From: Candidatus Sulfotelmatobacter sp.
Lineage (GTDB): Bacteria > Acidobacteriota > Terriglobia > Terriglobales > SbA1
Direction: 5' to 3'
Length of the DNA stretch: 9,702 nt
Assembly (NCBI GenBank): GCA_030151135.1
Contig: JASLEQ010000049.1
Span: 1 to 9,702 of the forward strand
Both the position numbers and the translations under genes were made by a program. This document shows positions 1-6,158 of the stretch, piece after piece. Under the pieces are notes generated by a model. That model saw nothing but the letters and a program-made list of their open reading frames with translations. It was not told the DNA's origin and made no database searches. How positions within the stretch are numbered: position 1 is the stretch's first letter; every line of letters begins with the position of its first letter.

Positions 1-939
1 CTCGCCTTCGTCGTCGACGTTGAGCGACCCACGGCGCCAGGGCATGGTGCCGTTGTCGACGACCGTGCACTGCTCGCTGGCGACGCGCTTTCCGATGAGG
101 CCTGCGAAGGCGGACGTCTTCTTGCGATTGAAGTCGGCTTCGAGTCCGTGGCCAACGGCTTCGTGCAGAAGAACGCCGGGCCACCCGGGGCCGAGGACCA
201 CTTCCATTTCTCCGGCAGGAGCTTCGCGGGCGTCGAGTTGCAAGAGAGCCTGGCGGGCGGATTCTTTCGCGAAATACTCCGGAGTTTTTTCACCGAAAAA
301 GAAGTCGAGGGCAACGCGGCCTCCGCCACCGGAGGTGCCGCGAGCAGAGTTGGTTTCGGTCTTGGCGATGCAGCCCACGTTCATGCGGGCGAGCGGCTGG
401 GAATCTTCGGCGAAGGTGCCATCGGAGGCGACGACGAGGATGTTGCGGAGCTCGTCGGCGTAGCTGGCGCGGACTTCTTTAATGCGAGGATCATAGCCGC
501 GCGCCGTTTTGTCGGCACGCATGAGCAGCTCAACCTTGGCGCTGATCTCGGCGTCGACACTCGGCAGAGTGACCGGGTAAAGGCTGCGCGCCTGCGATTT
601 CTGAAATCCCTGCACGGTGGACTTCGCCGGGGCGCTGGCAATCAGGGCGGCGGTGCGGGCGGCGTGCAGAATGCGGCTGGAAGAAAGATCGTCGGTATAG
701 GCGTACCCGGTACGCTCGCCACTCACGACGCGAACGCCGCATCCGACGGAAATTCCTTGGCTCGCCGATTTGATCATGGATTCGTCCATGGAGAGCGAGG
801 TCGAGGAAAGGTACTCGAAATAGAGATCCGCGTAGTCGCCGCCAGCCGAGAGCGCGGCTGCTAAATAGCGCTCGAGATCATGCTCGGTGAGGCCGTAATG
901 TTCGAAAAAGAAGCGGGCTTTATCGGTATATTTATCCAC
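1..939 (-). CDS. tldD: TldD metalloprotease, N-terminal part (runs off left edge)
   Basis: This is the TldD subunit of the TldD/TldE (PmbA) zinc protease, a cytosolic complex that trims leader peptides and unfolded peptides. The 313 residues present are about two thirds of the usual ~480. Near the N-terminus comes a segment reading GDYADLYFEY (residues 34-43), then a stretch with GCGVRVVSGERTGYAY, both typical of the family. The zinc motif HEAVGHGLEADF starts at residue 259, giving H259, E260 and H264 of HExxxH. The third metal ligand lies in the missing C-terminus. The start is GTG at 939: the frame is open up to a stop near 996, and no other plausible start codon lies between. No clear Shine-Dalgarno precedes it. 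The gene lies 236 nt downstream of thrS on the same strand and probably has its own promoter. Family identity is secure; whether a tldE partner lies nearby cannot be seen. Confidence 0.95.
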   Translation of the reverse strand, partial: MDKYTDKARFFFEHYGLTEHDLERYLAAALSAGGDYADLYFEYLSSTSLSMDESMIKSASQGISVGCGVRVVSGERTGYAYTDDLSSSRILHAARTAALIASAPAKSTVQGFQKSQARSLYPVTLPSVDAEISAKVELLMRADKTARGYDPRIKEVRASYADELRNILVVASDGTFAEDSQPLARMNVGCIAKTETNSARGTSGGGGRVALDFFFGEKTPEYFAKESARQALLQLDAREAPAGEMEVVLGPGWPGVLLHEAVGHGLEADFNRKKTSAFAGLIGKRVASEQCTVVDNGTMPWRRGSLNVDDEGE

Positions 940-992
940 GTTGTTTAGATGCCGGCGAGTAGAGCGGGGACTCGAAGGCCCTCTGGAATGCC

Positions 993-1001
993 ATTATCCC
1001 A
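993..1001 (-). promoter_or_regulatory. candidate extended -10 promoter for tldD
   Basis: On the minus strand the sequence TGGGATAAT (TGN followed by GATAAT) matches an extended -10 element. It would start transcription about 45 nt before the GTG of tldD. The -35 position, 17 bp further upstream, is a poor match, which is tolerated by extended -10 promoters. Inference from consensus only. Confidence 0.3.
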
Positions 1002-1155
1002 CAGGTAATTGGGGAGCATTATCTGCGCTGGTGTCTACTTGAATAAAACGGCCGAGCCTGTTGCGAGCGTCTGCAATTTTCAAGCAAGGACCCGAGATGC
1101 GAGGACCGACGTGGGCTGGAAAGACTTCGGTTTCGGTCTTGCCGTTCGCCGGATC

Positions 1156-1176
1156 AGACGGATCGTAGTTCCGTCT
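1156..1176 (-). terminator. hairpin at the thrS stop codon, weak terminator candidate
   Basis: A perfect 7-bp stem (AGACGGA at 1156-1162 with TCCGTCT at 1170-1176) and a 7-nt loop begin at the last base of the thrS stop codon. On the minus strand it is followed by GATCCGGCG with no T-tract, so it is not a classical intrinsic terminator. It may act as a 3'-end stabiliser, or be chance. Confidence 0.25.
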
Positions 1177-3122
1177 TAGAGTGTTGTGGACTTCTCCGCG
1201 ATGAGCTTGCGGATTTTCTCGACGAAGTCGGTGGTTAGCATGTCTTCGGTTTTTTCCTTGCCGCGCGTACGGACATTGACCTTTGCGGCTTCAGACTCCT
1301 TGTCGCCGACTACGAGCAGGAACGGCACTTTCTGCATGGCGTGTTCGCGAATTTTGGCGTTCATCTTTTCGTTGCGGGCGTCGACTTCTACGCGGACGCC
1401 AATTGCTTTCAGTTGTGCGGCGACTTTGTTCGCGTAATCGCTATGGCGCTCGGCAATGGGGATCATGACCGCTTGCACTGGAGAGAGCCATACCGGAAAC
1501 GCGCCGGCGTAGTGCTCGATCAGGACACCGAAGAAACGTTCGATGGAACCGTAGAGAGCGCGGTGCACCATGACTGGCTGCTTGCGGGTGCCATCTTCGG
1601 CGACGTACTCCAACTCGAAGCGCTGCGGGAGATTGAAGTCGAACTGGATCGTCGAGAGCTGCCAGAGACGGCCGATCGCGTCCACCAGCTTGATGTCGAT
1701 TTTCGGCCCGTAGAACGCGGCTTCGCCCGGGATCGTCTTGTAATTGATGTTGTGGGCCTTCAAGACTTTTTCAAGCGATTGCTGGGCGTGGATCCATTGC
1801 TCCTCGCTGCCGACGAAATTTTTCTTGTCGTCCGGATTCCAGGTAGAGAGCTCGGTCTCGAACTTGTCGAATCCGAAATGCTTCAGGACGTCGAAGGCGA
1901 ACTCGAGGCATCCGGCGATCTCGCCTTCAATCTGGTCTGGAGTGCAGAAGATGTGCGAGTCGTCCTGAGTAAATCCACGGACGCGCAAGAGGCCGTGCAT
2001 CACGCCGGAACGCTCGTAGCGATAGACCGTTCCCAGTTCGCCGAGCCGCACGGGCAGATCGCGATAGGACTTCAGCGAGTCGCGATAAATGAGGATATGG
2101 CCGGGGCAGTTCATGGGCTTGAGGCGGTATTCGGCGTCGTCAAGTTCCATGGCGTCGAACATGTTTTGCGAGTAGTAGCCCTCATGGCCAGAGGTGAAAA
2201 ACAGCTGGCGGCGCGCGACGTGCGGCGTGACGACGAGTGAGTAGCCGCGCTTGATGTACTGCTCGCGCATCCAGTCTTCCATCTCTTTGCGGATGATGCC
2301 GCCTTTGGGATGCCAGAAGATGAGGCCGGGCCCGGCGAGTTCCTGTATGGAGAAGAGATCAAGTTGCTTGCCCAGCACGCGGTGATCGCGCTTCTTTGCC
2401 TCTTCGACCTGATTCAGATGGGCCTCGAGATCCTTTTTCGAGAAGAAAGACGTCCCATAGATGCGCTGCAGCTGCGGATTTTTTTCGTCGCCCAACCAGT
2501 AGGCGCCGGCAATGTTCAGAAGTTTGAAAGCCTTGATCTTTCCGGTGGACGGGATGTGCGGGCCGCGGCAGAAATCGGTGAACTTGCCGGTTCGGTAGAT
2601 CGAGATTTTTTCGTCGGGCTTGGTGAACTGCTCGACAAAATGGCATTTCATGAAGTCGCCATCTTTTTTGAACTCGGCAAGTCCCTGGTCGCGTGGAACG
2701 AATTCGCGCGCGTAGGGAATGTTCTGCTGCACGAGCTCCTGCATTTTCTTTTCGATCTTCTCCAGATCTTCCGGGGTAAACGGGGTGGGCCGGTAGAAGT
2801 CGTAGAAGAAACCGGCTTCGGTGGCGGGGCCATGGCCGAGCTTGGTCTCAGGAAAAAGTTCCAGAACGGCGGCGGCGAGCAGATGGGCGGAGGAATGCCG
2901 ATAAACTTCGAGCGCCTCGGGATCCTTGTCGGTCAAAAGCCGGAGATCGGTGTCTTTTTCGAGCGGCCGGGCGAGATCGATCAAGTCGCCGTTCGTTTTC
3001 GCGACGAGCGCGGCGTCGGCGAGACGCGGGCTAATGGATTTCGCAATGTCGAGCGCGGTCGTGCCTTTTGGAACTTCCTTGTCGCTTCCGTCGGGAAGCT
3101 TTACATGAATGCTATCTGCCAT
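1176..3122 (-). CDS. thrS: threonyl-tRNA synthetase
   Basis: ThrRS charges tRNA-Thr with threonine in the cytosol and clears mischarged Ser-tRNA-Thr. From the chosen start it is 648 residues, close to the usual ~640. The TGS domain covers about 1-65. The editing domain carries HSSAH (H76, H80) and CRGPH (C185, H189), the expected catalytic/zinc-type residues. The class II core follows with the three zinc ligands C339 (MNCPGH), H390 (DDSH) and H520 (MVHRALYG). Motif 2 runs around YRYERSG and motif 3 around GSIERFFGVLIEH. The anticodon-binding domain is about 550-640. The frame extends 13 codons further to an ATG at 3161, but that ATG lies at the predicted transcription start, so the ATG at 3122, which gives the usual MADSIHVKLPDG beginning, is preferred. 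The leader is only ~38 nt, so no T-box or long operator leader is possible. The gene is not followed by infC, unlike in many bacteria. Confidence 0.97.
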   Translation of the reverse strand: MADSIHVKLPDGSDKEVPKGTTALDIAKSISPRLADAALVAKTNGDLIDLARPLEKDTDLRLLTDKDPEALEVYRHSSAHLLAAAVLELFPETKLGHGPATEAGFFYDFYRPTPFTPEDLEKIEKKMQELVQQNIPYAREFVPRDQGLAEFKKDGDFMKCHFVEQFTKPDEKISIYRTGKFTDFCRGPHIPSTGKIKAFKLLNIAGAYWLGDEKNPQLQRIYGTSFFSKKDLEAHLNQVEEAKKRDHRVLGKQLDLFSIQELAGPGLIFWHPKGGIIRKEMEDWMREQYIKRGYSLVVTPHVARRQLFFTSGHEGYYSQNMFDAMELDDAEYRLKPMNCPGHILIYRDSLKSYRDLPVRLGELGTVYRYERSGVMHGLLRVRGFTQDDSHIFCTPDQIEGEIAGCLEFAFDVLKHFGFDKFETELSTWNPDDKKNFVGSEEQWIHAQQSLEKVLKAHNINYKTIPGEAAFYGPKIDIKLVDAIGRLWQLSTIQFDFNLPQRFELEYVAEDGTRKQPVMVHRALYGSIERFFGVLIEHYAGAFPVWLSPVQAVMIPIAERHSDYANKVAAQLKAIGVRVEVDARNEKMNAKIREHAMQKVPFLLVVGDKESEAAKVNVRTRGKEKTEDMLTTDFVEKIRKLIAEKSTTL

Positions 3123-3166
3123 GATTTGGGACCTGGGGGAATTACAACCGTTCTGAGCCAAGTTTC

Positions 3167-3195
3167 AGTGTAAAGAAGGCGATACCGAGGGTCAA
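3167..3195 (-). promoter_or_regulatory. sigma70-type promoter of thrS
   Basis: On the minus strand, TTGACC (3190-3195) and TACACT (3167-3172) are separated by exactly 17 bp, matching 5/6 and 4/6 of the housekeeping consensus. The predicted start is near 3160, about 38 nt before the thrS ATG at 3122. This placement also argues against the upstream ATG at 3161. Confidence 0.6.
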
Positions 3196-3423
3196 ACAAA
3201 GGCAGGGGTAGGAAAGCGGGGATACCGGGTGTACGGCTGCAGGAGAATACTGAGCCGACTACACGATTTCGGGGTGGGGTCTGGCCGGCGGATACTACAG
3301 TTCCAAGTCCAGTAAGGTTAGTACCCTCGAGGCGTACGCAATCCTCTGGATTCTGCGAAGGGGCGAATGCCGTTAACCTGCGAATCGTAGTTGAACGACT
3401 CGTTGAAACGGAGGGCCAGATCC
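3196..3423. other. intergenic region between divergent thrS and the small membrane-protein gene
   Basis: With the thrS leader this gene-free stretch is about 300 bases. I see no convincing coding sequence: the minus-strand frame crossing it has no family resemblance and would overlap thrS and the 3424 gene. It contains a bulged hairpin (CGCA+ATCC at 3337-3344 with GGAT+TGCG at 3348-3357) and the 8-bp palindrome CCTCGAGG at 3325-3332. Either could be control elements of the plus-strand genes. No clear -35/-10 pair for those genes was found. Confidence 0.4.
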
Positions 3424-3576
3424 ATGCTCTGGACAATCGCAGTATTGCTTCTGATCCTTTGGTTGTTGGGAATGATCAGCTCCTACACGCTGGGAGGGTT
3501 CATCCATATTCTGCTTGTGCTCGCGATTATTGTTGTACTGATTCGCGTGATCCAGGGCAGAAGTCCGGTGGCCTGA
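3424..3576 (+). CDS. small two-helix membrane protein, lmo0937/DUF5670 family
   Basis: A 50-residue protein made almost entirely of two hydrophobic helices (about residues 2-17 and 26-43) joined by SSYTLGGF, with a short basic tail ending RVIQGRSPVA. This is the compact two-helix layout of the lmo0937/DUF5670 family, whose molecular role is unknown; members often sit beside stress genes. The start is ATG at 3424, preceded by GGAGGG with 8 nt spacing. The frame also reaches a TTG at 3391, which would add an implausible charged extension upstream of that ribosome site. A CsbD-type gene follows 74 nt downstream on the same strand, and the two probably share a transcript ending at the terminator near 3950. 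Function is unknown; a role in envelope stress is inferred from its neighbour. Confidence 0.8.
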   Translation: MLWTIAVLLLILWLLGMISSYTLGGFIHILLVLAIIVVLIRVIQGRSPVA

Positions 3577-3599
3577 CGTTGCATCGAGTCAAGCCTAAA

Positions 3600-3624
3600 T
3601 ATCCGCTCACAAATGATCCGCTCA
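3600..3624 (+). repeat. direct repeat ATCCGCTCA ahead of the CsbD gene
   Basis: The 9-mer ATCCGCTCA occurs at 3601-3609 and again at 3616-3624, 15 bp apart (centre to centre), 27 nt before the CsbD start codon. With its flanks, the first copy (3600-3612, TATCCGCTCACAA) is identical to 13 bases of the classical lac operator. It may be a half-site for a regulator of the gene; this is untested and may be chance. Confidence 0.4.
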
Positions 3625-3650
3625 GATGAATTCAAACAACGGAGGAAATC

Positions 3651-3905
3651 ATGAACGATGATCGTGTGAAGGGAAAAGCCAAAGACATCGCCGGCCGGGT
3701 AGAGCGTCAAGTCGGCGAGTGGACCGGAGACACGGAAGCCCAAGTGAAGGGCGCTGCCAAACAGGCAGAAGGCAAAGTTCAGAACGCCTTCGGCAAAGCC
3801 AAAGACGCAGTGAACAAGAATACGGACGAAGACGCCAAAGTGAATCGCGGTGACAATGCCGACGTCGAAGAGGAAGAATCGATCCGCAATCGACGGGCAA
3901 GCTGA
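3651..3905 (+). CDS. CsbD family stress-response protein
   Basis: An 84-residue, highly charged, soluble protein without signal peptide or membrane segment. The CsbD pattern is clear: an N-terminal KGKAKDIAGRVERQVGEWTGD, then repeated Gly/Ala-Lys-Gln-Ala turns (KGAAKQAEGKVQNAFGKAKDAV). The acidic tail (DVEEEES, about 71-77) is followed by basic residues. CsbD proteins accumulate under general stress (in Bacillus through sigmaB), but their biochemical role is not known. The ATG at 3651 is preceded by GGAGG with 5-6 nt spacing. It follows the small membrane-protein gene on the same strand, and a strong terminator lies 24 nt after the stop. No sigmaB-like promoter was recognised. Confidence 0.9.
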   Translation: MNDDRVKGKAKDIAGRVERQVGEWTGDTEAQVKGAAKQAEGKVQNAFGKAKDAVNKNTDEDAKVNRGDNADVEEEESIRNRRAS

Positions 3906-3928
3906 TTTCTTGCAAGCGTGCAGAAAAG

Positions 3929-3961
3929 GGGAGGGCTAACCGGCCCTCCCGTTTCCTTTTT
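3929..3961. terminator. strong intrinsic terminator, probably bidirectional
   Basis: A perfect 8-bp GC-rich stem (GGGAGGGC at 3929-3936, GCCCTCCC at 3943-3950) with a 6-nt loop is followed on the plus strand by TTTCCTTTTT. On the minus strand the same hairpin is followed by CTTTTC. It lies between the stop of the CsbD gene (3905) and that of the convergent VOC gene (3976), so it probably ends both transcripts, more strongly for the plus strand. Confidence 0.85.
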
Positions 3962-3975
3962 ATAGCGTTGGAGGA

Positions 3976-5466
3976 TTACATCTGGACATCTTTGATGTGG
4001 GAAGCGATGTACCACTTGTTACCGAACGCGTCTTTGACGCCGGCGTTACGATCGCCATAGGGCTGGTCGGTAGGCTCCTGGAATGAAGTTGCCCCCGCAG
4101 CGAGCGCCCGCCGGTAGGCCAATTCCATATCCGGCACATAGAGATAGAACATTGCGGGCAAGGGCTCATACTTGCCGTGTGCTTCGCCCATTTCGAGGAC
4201 CGAGTCGCCGATCTTGATCACCGCGTGATTGATGACGCCATCGGGCGAGGCGTACTTTGCGACTTCCTGGGCCCCGAAGGCACGCTTGAGGAAATTGATC
4301 AGGGGTTCGGCGCGCCGCGGATGCAGGTAGGGATTCACGTTGAACAGGCCCTTCGGCTTATAGCTTCCGCCCTTGGCGGTCGCGATATACCAATAGTTGT
4401 TGGCCTTATCGCGCAGGGTGCTGGAACGCTCTCCGTACTCCTGGTCGCGAGGCTCATCCATGAGGGTTGCGCCGGCGGCGACGGCGCGCTTGGTCACGGC
4501 GTCCACGTCTTCCACATAGACGTGCAATGCATTCGGCTGCAGGCGATCATCGGGGAAGTTTTTGCCAGGCAGGCCGCCACCCAGCATAAGGCGGGTGTCG
4601 CCCATCTGCACCTCGGCATGGACCCCGGTGGGCATAACCGCCCGTTCCATTTCCTTCGCATCGAAGGCCTGCTTAATGAAATCCAGCAGAGCGAGGCCGT
4701 CGGCGGCAACGAGGTAAGGCGTCACCATGCGGAAGCCGCGCGGCACCGGGCTGACCTTTGGAGCTTTCTCGGGCGTTTCTCCGCCTTCAGGTCCGTGGTG
4801 CAGTTCACGCCCACGGCGCTGCATTTCTTCGGCCGACAGTTGCTCTTTGACGGTGTAGATGCCCCACGAATAGCCGAAGGGATCCTGGAGCATGGCATCG
4901 CGATGTCCGTAGAACTGGTCTTTGGGCTCGCGGATCAGCTTCATTCCGGCGGCGACGGCATGTTCGGTGAATGAATCGACGTCGGGGACCTCGACGGAGA
5001 TCGAGATGGGGGAGTTGCCCAGCGTTTCGGCGCTGAAGCGCCCGCCGTCGGGCCACTCGCCGGTGATATCGATGGGCGAGTCGCCGATCATCAGTTCGGC
5101 GTGTGGAATATCGTCTCCAACCTGGAAACGGAATGTCTCTTTGGCTCCCAAGGCCAGTTTGTAGAACTCGATGGCTTTGGCGGGATTCTGGAATGCAATT
5201 CTGGGAGCAGCAGTGATGCGCGCGGCTGCGACGGGTTCGGCGACGGTAGACATAGGTTTGTTGCCTCCTATTTCGGATTTCAATCGTGCCTTGAAACTCG
5301 CACTCGGCAGATTGCGCAAGTCCGCCGCGATGCGTACAAGAGGCTCGATATCATTTCCGGCCTTGGTCACCCGCCCATCGTTCTGGGCCAGCATGTTTTC
5401 GAGAGCCTGATTGAGCTGCTCGAATTTCTTCTCACCGCCTGTTGGATTGAGAGAGCGCTTAGGCAC
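3976..5466 (-). CDS. three-domain VOC (glyoxalase/bleomycin-resistance fold, PhnB-like) protein with extra N-terminus
   Basis: About 496 residues with three tandem VOC repeats, roughly at 88-206, 246-364 and 375-490. Each has the PhnB-like signature: aliphatic beta strand, (A/F)I.FY/F+.AFGA-type helix, then HAE/HAV followed by GD (PHAELMIGD, VHAEVQMGD, NHAVIKIGD), and a terminal KD.(F/A)(G/N)..W strand. Repeats 2 and 3 open with the paired forms MVTPYL and NVNPYL. The first ~70 residues are not VOC: a helical, charged region (FEQLNQALENMLAQ, then PLVRIAADLRNLPSASFKARL). The substrate is unknown; VOC proteins bind or isomerise small molecules. The GTG at 5472 abuts the ribosome site GGAGG, so the GTG at 5466, with 6-nt spacing, is preferred. 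It overlaps the sigma gene by 8 nt, implying translational coupling. An in-frame ATG at 5253 (residue 72) has its own strong ribosome site. The N-terminus could be a sigma-interacting segment; that is inference. Confidence 0.85.
   Translation of the reverse strand: MPKRSLNPTGGEKKFEQLNQALENMLAQNDGRVTKAGNDIEPLVRIAADLRNLPSASFKARLKSEIGGNKPMSTVAEPVAAARITAAPRIAFQNPAKAIEFYKLALGAKETFRFQVGDDIPHAELMIGDSPIDITGEWPDGGRFSAETLGNSPISISVEVPDVDSFTEHAVAAGMKLIREPKDQFYGHRDAMLQDPFGYSWGIYTVKEQLSAEEMQRRGRELHHGPEGGETPEKAPKVSPVPRGFRMVTPYLVAADGLALLDFIKQAFDAKEMERAVMPTGVHAEVQMGDTRLMLGGGLPGKNFPDDRLQPNALHVYVEDVDAVTKRAVAAGATLMDEPRDQEYGERSSTLRDKANNYWYIATAKGGSYKPKGLFNVNPYLHPRRAEPLINFLKRAFGAQEVAKYASPDGVINHAVIKIGDSVLEMGEAHGKYEPLPAMFYLYVPDMELAYRRALAAGATSFQEPTDQPYGDRNAGVKDAFGNKWYIASHIKDVQM
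5251..5269 (-). promoter_or_regulatory. internal ribosome-binding site and ATG within the VOC gene
   Basis: AGGAGG (5264-5269) lies 10 nt ahead of an in-frame ATG (5251-5253) where the non-VOC N-terminal region gives way to the sequence MSTVAEPVAA and the first VOC domain. This could start a shorter VOC-only protein from the same message. Spacing is at the upper end of the useful range. It may be the only start, in which case the upstream stretch would be coding by coincidence. Confidence 0.5.
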
Positions 5467-6004
5467 GGGCACCCTCCATGCGCGCCTTCAAGGTGCTCAA
5501 GGCGCGAAACTGTAACTGCTTCACAGCTCCCTCGGTCTTGCGAATTGCGCTTGCGACTTCCTTGATGCTTTTTTGTTCGACAAATCGAAGAACCACAACC
5601 CGTTTTTGCTCGGACGGCAAGTCTTCGACCAGGCGAAACAAGGTGGCGCGGCGTTCGACTTCTTCGATTTCCGCCGGACTCACCTGGGCCGATTCCATTG
5701 CGGACTCATCCTGCGTTTCACGGCCGGAGCGATGCCAGCGATCGGAGATCAGGTTCGCGGCGATGCGGAAGAGCCAGGCTGCGAATGGAATCCCGCGCCA
5801 TTCAAACCGTTTTATATTCGCCAGCGCCTGATGAAAGACTTCCGCCGTAAGATCCTCGGCCTCGGCCCGCTCGGGCACACGTTTTACGCAGTACGCGTAG
5901 ACGCGCTCGAAGTGGAGCTCATAGAGATCGCCAAAGCGGGCGGGATCCTGCTGGGCAGCCTCGACCAGAAGCCGCTCGTCCGCTTCTTTCTTCAGCACCT
6001 TCAA
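5459..6004 (-). CDS. ECF-type RNA polymerase sigma factor
   Basis: A 181-residue sigma factor with only the two core regions of the ECF group. Region 2 is about 22-92, including AEAEDLTAEVFHQALANI and PFAAWLFRIAANLISDRW. Region 4 is about 120-175, including LPSEQKRVVVLRF and the helix-turn-helix SIKEVASAIRKTEGAVKQLQFRAL. It directs RNA polymerase to a dedicated set of promoters. No C-terminal extension is fused. The start is TTG at 6004, with GGAG 6 nt upstream; a GTG two codons further in is badly spaced. The stop overlaps the VOC gene start (5466), so the two are co-translated. The position usually held by an anti-sigma gene is occupied by the VOC protein. A candidate ECF promoter lies immediately upstream, suggesting autoregulation. 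The exact ECF group cannot be assigned without a search. Confidence 0.92.
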   Translation of the reverse strand: MKVLKKEADERLLVEAAQQDPARFGDLYELHFERVYAYCVKRVPERAEAEDLTAEVFHQALANIKRFEWRGIPFAAWLFRIAANLISDRWHRSGRETQDESAMESAQVSPAEIEEVERRATLFRLVEDLPSEQKRVVVLRFVEQKSIKEVASAIRKTEGAVKQLQFRALSTLKARMEGARA

Positions 6005-6038
6005 CGAATTCTCCGCGGGTCTTGCCTTTCACTATCTT

Positions 6039-6065
6039 AAACGGGAGAGAGCTCCAGAAGGTTAC
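6039..6065 (-). promoter_or_regulatory. candidate ECF-type autoregulatory promoter of the sigma gene
   Basis: On the minus strand, GTAACC (6060-6065) is followed after 16 bp by CGTTT (6039-6043). AACC-type -35 and CGT-type -10 elements at this spacing are the common pattern of ECF promoters. The predicted start is near 6033, leaving a leader of about 29 nt before the TTG start. No good sigma70 pair was seen in the same strand of this gap. Confidence 0.4.
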
Positions 6066-6082
6066 GGCGAAATCGATGATCT

Positions 6083-6111
6083 TTGGAAGCGGCTGCCAGC
6101 AGTTTTATATG
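6083..6111 (+). promoter_or_regulatory. candidate sigma70-type promoter of the glycine-rich stress protein gene
   Basis: TTGGAA (6083-6088) and TATATG (6106-6111) are 17 bp apart, each matching 4/6 of consensus. The start would be near 6118, about 40 nt before the ATG at 6159. It is divergent from the sigma-gene promoter within the same 154-nt gap. Confidence 0.4.
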
Positions 6112-6158
6112 CATCAAACTGCGGCGCAGAAGGATCAAAAGTGTAAAAAGGAGCAACT

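Noticed and set aside
148..864. Plus-strand frame of 238 codons opposite tldD
   Set aside because: It is antisense to a frame with clear TldD motifs, and its own translation is Gly/Arg/Ala-rich with no family features.
1121..1140. AAGAC/GTCTT inverted repeat in the thrS-tldD gap
   Set aside because: Only a 5-bp stem with a 10-nt loop; too weak to call a structure.
997..1190. Minus-strand open frame in the thrS-tldD gap, ending LPVG-stop
   Set aside because: It reads protein-like for about 60 codons but has no ATG or GTG start with a ribosome site, and enters thrS in another frame. Probably chance or a decayed remnant.
1341..3173. Two long plus-strand frames opposite thrS
   Set aside because: They mirror the codon bias of thrS; the minus strand carries every ThrRS motif.
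3181..3231. GATACCG-type direct repeat around the thrS -35 region
   Set aside because: Only seven bases are exactly shared and the spacing suggests no regulator; likely chance.
3372..3400. GTTAACC, 17 bp, CGACT ahead of the DUF5670-type gene as a second ECF promoter
   Set aside because: The -10 differs from the CGTTT seen at the sigma gene, and the implied transcript would begin only a few bases before the ribosome site.
3101..3436. Minus-strand frame of 111 codons upstream of thrS
   Set aside because: It overlaps both the thrS start and the start of the plus-strand membrane-peptide gene, contains the thrS promoter and has no family features.
4177..4974. Plus-strand frame of 265 codons opposite the VOC gene
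   Set aside because: Antisense to three recognisable VOC repeats; no ribosome site or family features of its own.
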